From the NCBI RefSeq assembly GCF_023716565.1, contig NZ_CP071849.1, positions 1,550,001-1,614,000 on the forward strand: a stretch of 64,000 bases of DNA. Reading direction: 5' to 3'. Positions 35,336 to 44,096 of the stretch are shown here, one piece after another. The position numbers and the translations under genes were made by a program. The stretch's first letter is position 1. Every line of letters begins with the position of its first letter. A model generated the notes under the pieces. The model was given only the letters and a program-made list of their open reading frames with translations. It was not told the origin of the DNA and ran no database searches. The DNA comes from Vibrio sp. SCSIO 43136 (GTDB lineage Bacteria > Pseudomonadota > Gammaproteobacteria > Enterobacterales > Vibrionaceae).

Positions 35336-36694
35336 TTAGTCGTACATCAACTGCTTAGCTTTGTCGTCATCGAATTCTCGTACCGCTTTACGAGCGAGAT
35401 GGCGAAATGGCAGCAATTTCACTAACTCCTCGAATGGCATAAACGCAAACGCCCAAAACACCGACAGTTCAAAATAAAGGATCGCCAATGCACATAGGGG
35501 GATGGATACAAGCCACTGACCAGTGAAGTTGATCTTAAACACCTCGGTGGTTTTTCCTAGAGAACGCATCACATGCCCATGCACAGTGTTGTAGCCTCTC
35601 ACCAATGGCAACAAGATATATAAAGGGGCAATAATCGCCAACGCTTCATAGGTTGCTGGGTCAAGGTCGGGGTAAAAGTCATCCATCACAAAGCTCAAGC
35701 CAAGAAAGAACAAACAAGAGATAAATGACAAACCAACCGCTACGTTGATGCTCGCATCTATATTCTTGTCTAAATCATCCAAATTTTTAGAGCCGATCGC
35801 TTGGCTGATAGATATCGCCGACGACATCGCCCAAGCGGTGATAAACTGCGTACCCGCTCGAACCCAAGGGAAGATAAGGGTAATCGCTACATAGGAGTTG
35901 ATATCGAGCTGCGAGTAGATCAATTGATAGATGGTAGCTCCAACCGACAAAATGGTCATGTTGGCCGCCACGGGAAATATCTCTTTAAAATGCGCCCAGC
36001 TATTGCTTTTCATTGAGGCATCTAGAGCACTCAAAGGCACATGCACAGCATCGTCAATACGCATGCAAAGTGCTAAGTAGGCCAAACGTAAACCAATCGC
36101 AATTAAGCTGCCCAGCGCAGCACCTTCCACGCCCATCCCTTGCCACTGACCAAACCCATAGATCATGAAGTAAGAAGATATGGCATTCACAGGCATCTCT
36201 AGTAAATAGCCCTTAAATGGCACCGTAGTGCGCCCAAGCCCGTTGAACAGTGCGATCATGACTTGTGTGATCGCATTCACCAACACGATGTGTTTACCGA
36301 TAGCAAGATAGTCTGATATCTCAGCGTGTAGCGCTTGATGATCTGTCAGCAAAGCAATTAGCGGAGACTCAAACAAGGTAAGCAGCAACCAGAACAGTGA
36401 TGCAACCGAGAAGTTGATCATCGCCCCCGACCAAAAACCTTTCGCTAAAGAAACTTGACTACCCGAGCCTGCCGCACGACTAAGAACCAATTGCGAGCCT
36501 TGAGCCAACGCCATTTGGATGCCTAGGATGAAGGCGATGATGGTTGTCGCAATACCCATCGCAGCCAATGATATTTCGCCCAGTGGGGAGACCAAAAAGG
36601 TATCTATCATCAACATGGACTGCATCAACAGGGCGTTTAATGCCATTGGCCATGCAATGGATATGTTTTTTCTTACGTAAGATTCGGATGCCAT
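35336..36694 (-). CDS. MATE-family efflux protein
   Basis: 452 residues with 12 predicted spans in two related halves. The N-terminus (SIAWPMALNALLMQSMLMIDTFLVSPLGEISLAAMGIA, landmark) is a MATE signature; the C-half repeats the pattern with AGTQFITAWAMSSAISISQAIG. MATE proteins exchange Na+ or H+ for drugs or metabolites. Substrate unknown. It stands alone between the sensor stub and gntR1. Confidence 0.85.
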   Translation of the reverse strand: MASESYVRKNISIAWPMALNALLMQSMLMIDTFLVSPLGEISLAAMGIATTIIAFILGIQMALAQGSQLVLSRAAGSGSQVSLAKGFWSGAMINFSVASLFWLLLTLFESPLIALLTDHQALHAEISDYLAIGKHIVLVNAITQVMIALFNGLGRTTVPFKGYLLEMPVNAISSYFMIYGFGQWQGMGVEGAALGSLIAIGLRLAYLALCMRIDDAVHVPLSALDASMKSNSWAHFKEIFPVAANMTILSVGATIYQLIYSQLDINSYVAITLIFPWVRAGTQFITAWAMSSAISISQAIGSKNLDDLDKNIDASINVAVGLSFISCLFFLGLSFVMDDFYPDLDPATYEALAIIAPLYILLPLVRGYNTVHGHVMRSLGKTTEVFKINFTGQWLVSIPLCALAILYFELSVFWAFAFMPFEELVKLLPFRHLARKAVREFDDDKAKQLMYD

Positions 36695-36716
36695 TTTTTG
36701 CTTGCTTTAGATAGTG

Positions 36717-36745
36717 AAAAAGCAGCAAAACTTAGTTTTGCTGCT
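36717..36745 (-). terminator. Terminator of gntR1
   Basis: A perfect inverted repeat AGCAGCAAAAC/GTTTTGCTGCT (36721-36731, 36735-36745) overlaps the gene's downstream flank; T-run on the leftward strand. Confidence 0.8.
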
Positions 36746-36755
36746 GTGGGGTTTG

Positions 36756-37472
36756 TTAACCGTTGGCGACCTTGGCCAGTTTCTGATTGTCGTCGTTGAG
36801 GAGGAGTAAAGAGGCGTTTCTTGCTTTATCCCCGTCGCCACTCATGATGGCGTCGTAAATCATTTTGTGCTCTTCGAGACAGAATCGGCCCCCTTCAGCG
36901 GACATATCGATAAACTGTTTCAAAATGGTCGACAGTATATTACTGAACGGTATGTAAAAACGGTTGCCTGTGGCTAGGAAAATGGTTTGGTGGAACAACT
37001 GATCATTCACGGTCCATTCGTGATAATCAAAGCTATTCGCAGCCATCGTCATTTTCTGAAAAAGAACGGATAGCTCTTTACGTTGCTCGGCGGTGGCATG
37101 TTTTGCGGCTAGCGCACATGCTTCTGGTTCGATTGCTTTTCTAAGTCCCAAAAACTGGGTTAAAAAAATCTGGTTATCTTCTAAGTCCTGAATCCATTCA
37201 AGTAACTGCGGGTCAAGAAAATGCCACGCAGAGCGAGGACGAACCCGTGTACCTACTTTAGGTTTGGATTCAATAAGGCCTTTAGCGTTAAGCAGCTTAG
37301 TTGATTCTCTCAAAGCCGTGCGGCTAACACCAAACAATTCGCAAAGCTCAACTTCACTCGGTAGCTTTTCACCTTGTTTGATCTCACCAGAGAGGATCTT
37401 TCTCGCCATTTGCCGAGCAACCTGTACATGGATTTTCCGGCTTGAGTCAGCAACCAGAGAAAAAATTGCCAT
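36756..37472 (-). CDS. GntR/FadR-subfamily regulator (gntR1)
   Basis: 238 residues: winged helix-turn-helix (KIHVQVARQMARKILSGEI; LCELFGVSRTALRESTKLL) and an all-helical FCD effector domain. It is paralogous to the regulator at 38699 along its whole length. Same strand as, and 104 bp downstream of, the SDR gene, so probably one operon. FCD regulators of this type (DgoR, UxuR, ExuR) respond to sugar acids. A TTGTATTA motif in the SDR promoter is a candidate binding site. Confidence 0.85.
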   Translation of the reverse strand: MAIFSLVADSSRKIHVQVARQMARKILSGEIKQGEKLPSEVELCELFGVSRTALRESTKLLNAKGLIESKPKVGTRVRPRSAWHFLDPQLLEWIQDLEDNQIFLTQFLGLRKAIEPEACALAAKHATAEQRKELSVLFQKMTMAANSFDYHEWTVNDQLFHQTIFLATGNRFYIPFSNILSTILKQFIDMSAEGGRFCLEEHKMIYDAIMSGDGDKARNASLLLLNDDNQKLAKVANG

Positions 37473-37576
37473 GGGGTGCTCCTGTGTATTTTAGTTTTCT
37501 CCCTAAATGAGAGAAAGTGCTGGGACGCTAAGCAGGCAGTCGCATAACGCCCCAATGATCATTAATTATTATTTTA

Positions 37577-38353
37577 TTAGGGTGCCATTTGGCCGCCGTT
37601 AACATCCAGGATCTGACCTGTGATGTAACCAGCACATGCATGCGATGCAAAAAATGCAAATGTTGGTGCTACTTCTTCGATACGACCAAAGCGGCCCATT
37701 GGGATGCTATTAGCAATTGCCGTTTTTAGTTCATCAGACTTACCGTCGTGGAATGCCGTATCGATAGTGCCTGGAGAGACAATGTTGAAGCGAATATTGT
37801 CTTGGGTAAACTCTTTCACCCAGTTACGGTGAATGTCGTGTAGCCAAGCTTTTGATGCTGCGTAAATACCCGCACCAACACCGCCACCTTCACGTCCAGC
37901 AATTGAGCCGGTGCTGATCACGCAGGAAGTCTCGCCCGATTGCGCAGCAGACGCTCGAAGATGTGGGATAGAGAACTTAGTCGTCATTAGCGCCGAACGT
38001 GCGTTGAGATTCATGACACGGTCATAAAATTCATCGTCAATGTTTTCAAGCCCTTCACGACCACCCAAACCACCAGCGTTATTGATCAGCACATCCATGC
38101 CACCGAAACGTTCAACAAATTGGGTGACGAGCTTTTCGCAGTCGGCAGTTTCCATCAAGTTGGCTTGGAAAAATGCCGCCTCACCGCCCAGAGCGTTTAG
38201 CTCTGCCACTGCAGCTTCTGCGTCAGGGCCGGATTGATGGCTATTGATGCCCACTTTCGCCCCGTACTTGGCAAAAACACGTGCTGTCGCCAGACCCATA
38301 CCCGCAGTTGAGCCTGTGATCAGAACACGCTTGCCTTTCAAATCATTAAACAT
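37577..38353 (-). CDS. SDR oxidoreductase, probable sugar-acid dehydrogenase
   Basis: 258 residues, classical short-chain dehydrogenase: TGSTAGMGLATA cofactor glycine motif, NNAGGLGG, and catalytic Ser-Tyr-Lys with YAASK. I chose ATG 38353, 8 nt after AGGA, over an earlier in-frame ATG. It ends NGGQMAP. With a GntR gene downstream, a second GntR and a Tct transporter facing it, a sugar-acid or hydroxy-acid substrate is likely. SDR-type DEH reductases are known from alginate users, which makes DEH a testable candidate. Confidence 0.8.
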   Translation of the reverse strand: MFNDLKGKRVLITGSTAGMGLATARVFAKYGAKVGINSHQSGPDAEAAVAELNALGGEAAFFQANLMETADCEKLVTQFVERFGGMDVLINNAGGLGGREGLENIDDEFYDRVMNLNARSALMTTKFSIPHLRASAAQSGETSCVISTGSIAGREGGGVGAGIYAASKAWLHDIHRNWVKEFTQDNIRFNIVSPGTIDTAFHDGKSDELKTAIANSIPMGRFGRIEEVAPTFAFFASHACAGYITGQILDVNGGQMAP

Positions 38354-38390
38354 GTTGAAAATCCTATGAGTATTTTTCAATTCTTATTTA

Positions 38391-38402
38391 ATAATACAAT
38401 AT
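38391..38402. promoter_or_regulatory. Candidate GntR operator, SDR promoter
   Basis: ATAATACAATAT (reverse ATATTGTATTAT), 38-49 bp before the SDR start. Confidence 0.45.
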
Positions 38403-38667
38403 GGTTTATGTTCCACAGCGACATAGCTCAAATTTTTACACTATTTACCGAACATTCACCCGATAACTGTGAACACCATCAAGAATTTCATTTAATATCG
38501 AACAGGCTCTTGTATGAATTTTCTCCGCCAGATCAAAATGCAATTTGGCTAATAAGTAATACGTTTAAAACGTGCCGTTTTATAGAACAAAATAGATGTG
38601 GTGCTACATCACCTTTACAGCCTCCAGAGTTGGTGCGATCAGGGGTTAGTGCTATAGTCGCACTTAA

Positions 38668-38681
38668 ATAATACATATTAT
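38668..38681. promoter_or_regulatory. Candidate GntR operator, gntR2 promoter
   Basis: ATAATACATATTAT, a perfect 14-bp palindrome 18-31 bp before gntR2, a place suited to autoregulation. Confidence 0.45.
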
Positions 38682-38698
38682 GTCGGAAGCTAATAGCA

Positions 38699-39418
38699 AT
38701 GAACGGTGAATTCAGATCAATCTCAGGCTCCAAGCGCAGCCTGCACGTGCAAGTCGCACGTGAAATCGCGCGTGGAATCTTATCTGGGGAACTCGCTCAA
38801 GGTTCAATCCTCCCTGGCGAAATGGTGCTGTGTGAACAATTCGGCATCAGCCGTACAGCACTGCGTGAAGCGGTAAAACTACTTACCTCGAAAGGCCTTT
38901 TGGAGTCACGCCCTAAAGTGGGTACGCGAGTGATTGACCGTGCTTACTGGAACTTCCTTGATCCACAGCTGATCGAATGGATGGACGGTCTTGCTGATAC
39001 TGACCAGTTCTGTGGCCAGTTCCTAGGTCTGCGCCGTGCTATCGAGCCTGAAGCATGTGCACTGGCAGCTATTCATGCCACCGCTGAACAGCGCATTGAG
39101 CTTTCTGAAACTTTCCAAGAAATGGTTGAAGTCTCTGACGCTGAAGTTTTTGATCAACAAGCTTGGCTATCAGTCGATACTCGTTTCCATAGCCTCATCT
39201 TCAATGCCACGGGCAACGATTTTTACCTACCGTTTGGTAATATCCTAACCACCATGTTTGTGAACTTTATTGCTCACTCTTCTGAAGAAGGCAGCACCTG
39301 TATCGAAGAGCACCGCCAAATCTATGAAGCAATCATGGCAGGCAACTCGGATAAAGCGCGTATTGCGTCGGCAAACCACCTTCAAGAGTCGAAGCACCGC
39401 CTAACCGAAGTGGGTTGA
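38699..39418 (+). CDS. GntR/FadR-subfamily regulator (gntR2)
   Basis: 239 residues, a paralogue of gntR1. LHVQVAREIARGILSGEL and LCEQFGISRTALREAVKLL form the winged helix-turn-helix; FLGLRRAIEPEACALAAIHAT opens the FCD domain, whose metal-site histidines fall at HSLIFNATGN and EHRQIYEAI. Divergent from the SDR gene and followed by a terminator, then the Tct operon. Likely governs one or both. Confidence 0.87.
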   Translation: MNGEFRSISGSKRSLHVQVAREIARGILSGELAQGSILPGEMVLCEQFGISRTALREAVKLLTSKGLLESRPKVGTRVIDRAYWNFLDPQLIEWMDGLADTDQFCGQFLGLRRAIEPEACALAAIHATAEQRIELSETFQEMVEVSDAEVFDQQAWLSVDTRFHSLIFNATGNDFYLPFGNILTTMFVNFIAHSSEEGSTCIEEHRQIYEAIMAGNSDKARIASANHLQESKHRLTEVG

Positions 39419-39440
39419 TTAAATAACCACCAACAAATTG

Positions 39441-39492
39441 ACCTGTTTAGCCCAGTTAGTAAAAATCTGACTGCGACTAAGCAGGTTTTTTT
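39441..39492 (+). terminator. Terminator of gntR2
   Basis: Nested stem: ACCTGTTTAG (39441-39450) with CTAAGCAGGT (39477-39486), inner CAGTTAG with CTGACTG, then seven T's. Confidence 0.8.
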
Positions 39493-39703
39493 ATACTTTT
39501 TTTTCCTGAAACCCCGTTTGGTTATAACTAATATAAGAACACAACCCGTCGCTTAATCGGCAAAAATCTGACGTCAAACATCTTACGTGAAATAGATCAC
39601 TGTTTGGTTTCACAAAACCCTTCAATAGTAAGATCATTCTCAAACTTCCAACCCTCGTAGAGTGATGCAGATATCAGTTGTTTGCATGAGCTCACCCAAA
39701 ACA

Positions 39704-39713
39704 TTTGTATTAT
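39704..39713. promoter_or_regulatory. Candidate GntR operator, tct promoter
   Basis: TTTGTATTAT, 47-56 bp before the first gene of the tct operon. Confidence 0.45.
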
Positions 39714-39759
39714 CATATAGTCAAGATGGTTAATGAGAACAACTATCAGGACGACAGTG

Positions 39760-40236
39760 ATGATCAAGAGTCATGCAGACATTGCAAAAGACGCCATTGA
39801 ACTAGTGACCCCAGCAATCGAACGTTTGTTCGAACGCACTAACCGTAAAGAGCTGCACATCGTTGTGATGGATCCAAGAGTCAAGCCTTGGGAAAGCTCA
39901 TTTGAAGAAGCCATCTTGTGTGAGGCCTCATTAGGCTCACCTGAGCAATGGACCATCCCATTTGACGAGTTTGCGCGTAAAAAAGCCCAGCAAGCTTGGC
40001 GAAATTCAGCGCCTAATATCACCCAACAAACGACGCACACCGCTTCCCTACGACAAGATGACTTGCTGTTCTACGGCTCATTTGTCTATGGCGATGTTGT
40101 CGTGGCTTGCAGTGGTGTTGAGCAATGGTACGACATGTTAATTAGCAGTTGGATTGCGTTAGCAATTGAGCAGCTTTGCATGGCGGAATATCAGAACAAC
40201 AAAGTCGACAATCCGACTCAAACCCTACGTAAATAA
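39760..40236 (+). CDS. GlcG/HbpS-like protein leading the tct operon
   Basis: 158 residues, cytoplasmic. The layout resembles the GlcG/HbpS (DUF336) fold: a starting helix, LHIVVMDP as a first strand, a basic helix ARKKAQQAWRNS, then LFYGSFVYGDVVVACSGVEQWYD in place of the GGVPI...GxVVGAIGVSG strand pair, and a long final helix. The match is distant. I start at ATG 39760, close behind AGGACGACA. It is 22 bp from tctC and sits first in the operon, so a role linked to the imported acid is likely. Confidence 0.6.
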   Translation: MIKSHADIAKDAIELVTPAIERLFERTNRKELHIVVMDPRVKPWESSFEEAILCEASLGSPEQWTIPFDEFARKKAQQAWRNSAPNITQQTTHTASLRQDDLLFYGSFVYGDVVVACSGVEQWYDMLISSWIALAIEQLCMAEYQNNKVDNPTQTLRK

Positions 40237-40258
40237 TAAGATTGAAGGAACAATAGGT

Positions 40259-41191
40259 ATGAAAATCAGCAAACTTCTTACTTCCCTGCTTATGGCTGCC
40301 GGTATCATCTTCTCGGGTGCATCAACGGCCGCTGATTACCCAGCTAAGAACATTCGTCTCGTAGTGCCATTTGGCGCAGGTGGCGGTACCGATGCAGTTG
40401 GCCGAACGCTAGCCAATGCATCAAAAGATATCCTAGGTAAAAACATTGCGGTGATGAACCGCACTGGCGGCGCAGGTGCCGTAGGCATGAGCTTTGGCGC
40501 TCAGGCTCGACCTGATGGTTACACACTGACGGTGGTAACTCGCGAAATTGCATCTCTGCCTCAAATGGGCCTGATGCAACACGATGCGGATGATTTCAAA
40601 TTGATCCGTTTGGTCAACCTAGACCCTGCAGTCGTTCTAGTGTCAAAAGACTCGCCTTACAACACGATTAATGACCTTATCACCGAAGCGAAAAAAGGCG
40701 ACGGCATTGTTAAGTTTGCTTCCACGGCAGCGCCAAACTTCTACCTAATGGCGCTAGAGAAAGACCAAAACATCAAGCTAAATGCAATCCCTTACAACGG
40801 TGCTTCTGAAGCTATTCCAGCCGTTCTTGGTGGCCACACTGACGTGACTATGGTGACTCCAGGCGAAGCTATTGCGCAGCTTCGTTCAGGCCAACTTAAA
40901 GCTCTAGGCGTGATGTCTCACGAGCGTATTTCTTACATCCCTGATGTTCCAACGCTAAAAGAGCAAGGTGTCGACGTGGTGACAGGTACTTGGCGTGGTA
41001 TTGGCGCACCTAAGAATACTCCAGATGAAGTCATCGAAGTTCTAGGCAAAGCATTTGACCAAGCAATGGCTTCTCCTGACTTCAAAGAGTTTATGGAAAA
41101 AGGTGCGATGACTATCCACAACATGAACGCTGAAGAGTTCACTCAGTTTGTAAAAGACGACACTAAAGCACTAGGCACACTAATCAACTAA
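40259..41191 (+). CDS. tctC: Tripartite tricarboxylate transporter, binding protein
   Basis: 310 residues with a signal peptide (MKISKLLTSLLMAAGIIFSGASTAA). YPAKNIRLVVPFGAGGGTDAVGRTLA is the TctC/Bug family N-terminal signature, with the ligand carboxylate-binding loop at GAGGGTD; PYNGASEAIPAVLGGHTD is the second loop. These proteins bind di/tricarboxylates or sugar acids. AGGAACAATAGGT precedes ATG 40259; the longer frame is rejected. Operon with tctB and tctA. Confidence 0.92.
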   Translation: MKISKLLTSLLMAAGIIFSGASTAADYPAKNIRLVVPFGAGGGTDAVGRTLANASKDILGKNIAVMNRTGGAGAVGMSFGAQARPDGYTLTVVTREIASLPQMGLMQHDADDFKLIRLVNLDPAVVLVSKDSPYNTINDLITEAKKGDGIVKFASTAAPNFYLMALEKDQNIKLNAIPYNGASEAIPAVLGGHTDVTMVTPGEAIAQLRSGQLKALGVMSHERISYIPDVPTLKEQGVDVVTGTWRGIGAPKNTPDEVIEVLGKAFDQAMASPDFKEFMEKGAMTIHNMNAEEFTQFVKDDTKALGTLIN

Positions 41192-41261
41192 GTAATGCCC
41201 TTTTAGGAGCGGCCCTTTGCCGCTCCTTTTTATTTTCAACGCTTCGTTATGGGTACGCATT

Positions 41262-41711
41262 ATGATTAATCGAAACATAGTATTCCCCTCACTAATCATC
41301 GCCCTGAGCGCTTTCATTCTGGTGGCCATTGGTCAGTTTGCTGAACCGAGGTTTCAAGACGCCAGTGTCGATGCGAAATTTTTCCCAACCGTTATTGCAA
41401 TTGCACAAATCATTATTTGTATCGTGCTGATGATCCAACACTGGATTAAGAAAAATCCAGACGCTGAGTTAGCCCCGATATTCTCCAAGATGTCTTTATT
41501 TGGTTTAGGTTTCCTATTTGGCTACGCCCTACTGATCCATGTTTTCGGCTACCTAATTGCAAGCCTTGCTGCATTTACCGCCTACTTGGTTTTCTTCAAA
41601 GTGAAGAAACCACTCTACTACGCTGTTGCGTGGACTTTCGTATTAGGCGTTTACTACCTCTTTGGTGAAGTGTTTGTGATTGCACTTCCTGAAGGTCTAC
41701 TGTTCTACTAA
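41262..41711 (+). CDS. tctB: Tripartite tricarboxylate transporter, small membrane subunit
   Basis: 149 residues with four hydrophobic spans. Family features: an N-terminal span, a loop with DASVDAKFFPTVIAI, then VFGYLIASLAAFTAYLVFF. TctB is the small partner of TctA. I take ATG 41262, though its ribosome site is weak. It lies 9 bp before tctA. Confidence 0.88.
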   Translation: MINRNIVFPSLIIALSAFILVAIGQFAEPRFQDASVDAKFFPTVIAIAQIIICIVLMIQHWIKKNPDAELAPIFSKMSLFGLGFLFGYALLIHVFGYLIASLAAFTAYLVFFKVKKPLYYAVAWTFVLGVYYLFGEVFVIALPEGLLFY

Positions 41712-41720
41712 GGAGACACT

Positions 41721-43217
41721 ATGTTTGATTATCTATTAAGTGGTCTTCTTACGGCGATGAGCCCTGAGATTTTGCCAGTACTGATATTTGGTGTGTTAGG
41801 CGGGATCATTTTAGGTGCCCTACCCGGTTTGACTGCCACCATGGGTGTTGCCATCTTGCTACCTTTCACTTTTGGCATGATGCCAACGGCGGCGCTGGTG
41901 ATGCTGATTGGCGTATACATAGGTGGCATTTACGGCGGCTCGATCGCTGCCATCTTACTTAAAACGCCCGGCACTCCTGCATCCGCAGCTACCGTGCTTG
42001 ATGGACATACCCTTGCAGCCAGAGGGCAAGCGGCGAGAGCGCTAAGTATCTCTGCAGTCGCATCCTTTGTTGGCGGCCTAATCAGTACCATAGTGCTTAT
42101 TGCTATTGCTCCGCTCTTGGCAAACTTCGCACTGCGTTTCAATGCGCCTGAGTACTTTGCCCTGGCACTGTTTGGCTTGACCATTATCGCCAGTGTCTCG
42201 TCGCAAAACATCCTCAAAGGTTTGCTGGCTGGCACAATTGGTCTTCTGGTATCCACCATCGGTCTTGACCCTATCAGCAGTGTGCCAAGGTTTACTTTTG
42301 GCGTCATGGATCTCTACAGCGGTGTTAACGTTATTCCAGTCCTCATTGGTCTTTTTGCCCTGTCGGAAGCGCTGAATCAGCTTGAGAAGTTCATCAAAGA
42401 CAAGAAAACTGAAGTGCCTAAATTTGATCGCAAGCTCTTGAGCAAACAAGACCTTAAAGACATGATGCCAACCGCAGTGAAAAGTGGCATTTTAGGCACC
42501 TCAATTGGCTCTGTGCCGGGTGCGGGCGCCGATATTTCTGCCTTTGTGTGTTACAACGAAGCCAAACGTGTGTCCAGGAATCCTGATGAATTTGGTAAAG
42601 GGTCTGTACGTGGCCTTGCTGCTGCGGAAGCCGGTAATAACGGCGTAACGGGTGGTTCATTAGTACCACTTTTAACACTAGGGGTTCCTGGTGATGCTGT
42701 GGCCGCAGTGTTGCTTGGCGCATTGATAGTGCAAGGTCTAACCCCTGGGCCACTGCTGTTTAGCCAAAGCCCTGAAGTGGTATACGGCGTATTCAGTTCT
42801 ATGTTGGTTGCTAACATTGTGATGCTGATTGTTGGCCTAGTGGGCATTCGATTCTTCTGTCGCATCATTGAAGTGCCAAAGATACTGATGATCCCTGTGA
42901 TTATCTTCCTTTCAGTCGTCGGGGCATACGCCATTAACAACTCAATGTTTGATGTGGGTATCGCGCTTTGCTTTGGCCTGCTCGGTTTTGTTTTAGGCAA
43001 ACTAGAGATTCCTTCCTCACCGATTTTATTGGCTATCATCCTTGGGCCGATGGCGGAGACCAATTTGCGTAAAGCGCTGCTGATGTACGACAACAGTTGG
43101 TCCTTCTTGTACGAAAGGCCAATTGCTCTCGCATTCGTATTACTTGCCATCTTCTCGGTCTACTCCACCATGAAGATGAAAAAGAAAAAACTCAATACGG
43201 TCGAAGAACCTGCATAA
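41721..43217 (+). CDS. tctA: Tripartite tricarboxylate transporter, large membrane subunit
   Basis: 498 residues, 11-12 spans. GALPGLTATMGVAILLPFTF and GGIYGGSIAAILLKTPGTPASAATVLDGHTLA (landmarks) are the TctA motif; a second half repeats it as GSVPGAGADISAFVCYNEAKRVS and LTLGVPGDAVAAVLLGAL. AAGGAGAC ribosome site. Secondary importer using an ion gradient. Likely cargo is a sugar acid or hydroxy-acid, from the GntR/SDR neighbours. Confidence 0.93.
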   Translation: MFDYLLSGLLTAMSPEILPVLIFGVLGGIILGALPGLTATMGVAILLPFTFGMMPTAALVMLIGVYIGGIYGGSIAAILLKTPGTPASAATVLDGHTLAARGQAARALSISAVASFVGGLISTIVLIAIAPLLANFALRFNAPEYFALALFGLTIIASVSSQNILKGLLAGTIGLLVSTIGLDPISSVPRFTFGVMDLYSGVNVIPVLIGLFALSEALNQLEKFIKDKKTEVPKFDRKLLSKQDLKDMMPTAVKSGILGTSIGSVPGAGADISAFVCYNEAKRVSRNPDEFGKGSVRGLAAAEAGNNGVTGGSLVPLLTLGVPGDAVAAVLLGALIVQGLTPGPLLFSQSPEVVYGVFSSMLVANIVMLIVGLVGIRFFCRIIEVPKILMIPVIIFLSVVGAYAINNSMFDVGIALCFGLLGFVLGKLEIPSSPILLAIILGPMAETNLRKALLMYDNSWSFLYERPIALAFVLLAIFSVYSTMKMKKKKLNTVEEPA

Positions 43218-43227
43218 CCCCACCGAT

Positions 43228-43256
43228 AAGGACAAGCCAAGGCTTGTCCTTACTTT
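43228..43256 (+). terminator. Terminator of tct operon
   Basis: AAGGACAAGCC (43228-43238) with GGCTTGTCCTT (43241-43251), short loop, T-run. Confidence 0.88.
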
Positions 43257-43359
43257 TTATGCAACAAATGGAATTTGCGACTCACTACACACCCATGCAA
43301 GCCCACCTAATGCTACCCTTTGCGCCTCGTCCATCTCCATTTACTCTTAAAGGTTCAAA

Positions 43360-43821
43360 ATGATCCCACTCAATACTTCTATCGTGGCTGGCGTTGCACT
43401 ATCGGTTATCGATGGCGAAACCAAAATGCTGTTAATGAAACGCACCAAAGGCAACTTTTGGTGCCACGTCGCCGGAGGCATTGAAGGAGAAGAAACGGGT
43501 TGGCAGACGATCATTCGGGAGTTTTCAGAAGAGACACAGATAGAGGTCACCGAGCTCTATAACGCTCAGTTTTTGGAACAGTTTTATGAAGCGGGTGTGA
43601 ATGTCATCGAGCTCATCCCTGTGTTTGTGGTTCAGTGTCCGCCAAACCAGGACATCACCCTCAACAATGAACACAGTGAATACCGTTGGTGCAACCTTGA
43701 AGAAGCGATAGCCCTAGCACCATTTCCCAACCAGCACCGAGTCTATGAACACGTTTGGCGCTATTTCGTCAGTCAACCCATCAACCCTCTTTACCGAGTT
43801 CCAATCAGTAAGGAAGCTTAA
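43360..43821 (+). CDS. NUDIX hydrolase
   Basis: 153 residues. GGIEGEETGWQTIIREFSEETQIEV fits the Nudix box G-x5-E-x7-R-E-x2-E-E with Gln where the usual Gly stands; the box's catalytic glutamates are all present. NNEHSEYRWCNLEEAIAL is the C-terminal segment seen in NudB-like dihydroneopterin-triphosphate or (d)NTP pyrophosphatases. Its stop TAA is directly followed by the start of the next gene, so the two are translationally coupled. Confidence 0.85.
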   Translation: MIPLNTSIVAGVALSVIDGETKMLLMKRTKGNFWCHVAGGIEGEETGWQTIIREFSEETQIEVTELYNAQFLEQFYEAGVNVIELIPVFVVQCPPNQDITLNNEHSEYRWCNLEEAIALAPFPNQHRVYEHVWRYFVSQPINPLYRVPISKEA

Positions 43822-44040
43822 ATGCGTCAATCACTGAGAGAAAAAATCATCCAAGTCTGCCAAAAGAAGATTGCGCAAAAAGGCGACAATGTTGGCGTCT
43901 CATTCTATGCATTCTTCGCCAACAAAAATGACGACCCTGAACTGTTGATGGAAGCTGCCACTTGGTGGATTCAAACTCACGAACTTGACCACTTTGAGAA
44001 GGCAGTAAAAGTGATGGAGCTGGTAGAATCAAACGCTTAG
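43822..44040 (+). CDS. Small conserved protein coupled to NUDIX gene
   Basis: 72 residues, soluble, helix-rich, with FYAFFANKNDDPELLMEAATWWIQTH as the main landmark. I recall similar Vibrio proteins filed under DUF6500, but this is from memory. Starts at the base after the NUDIX stop (TAAATG) and ends at a hairpin. Function unknown. Confidence 0.7.
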   Translation: MRQSLREKIIQVCQKKIAQKGDNVGVSFYAFFANKNDDPELLMEAATWWIQTHELDHFEKAVKVMELVESNA

Positions 44041-44050
44041 TAAATGCAAA

Positions 44051-44079
44051 CAAGCCGCCAGATCATATCTAGCGGCTTG
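44051..44079. terminator. Convergent terminator
   Basis: CAAGCCGC (44051-44058) with GCGGCTTG (44072-44079), inner AGAT/ATCT. It lies between the NUDIX unit and the convergent TonB receptor. Confidence 0.65.
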
Positions 44080-44096
44080 GTTGAGATAGGACAAGT

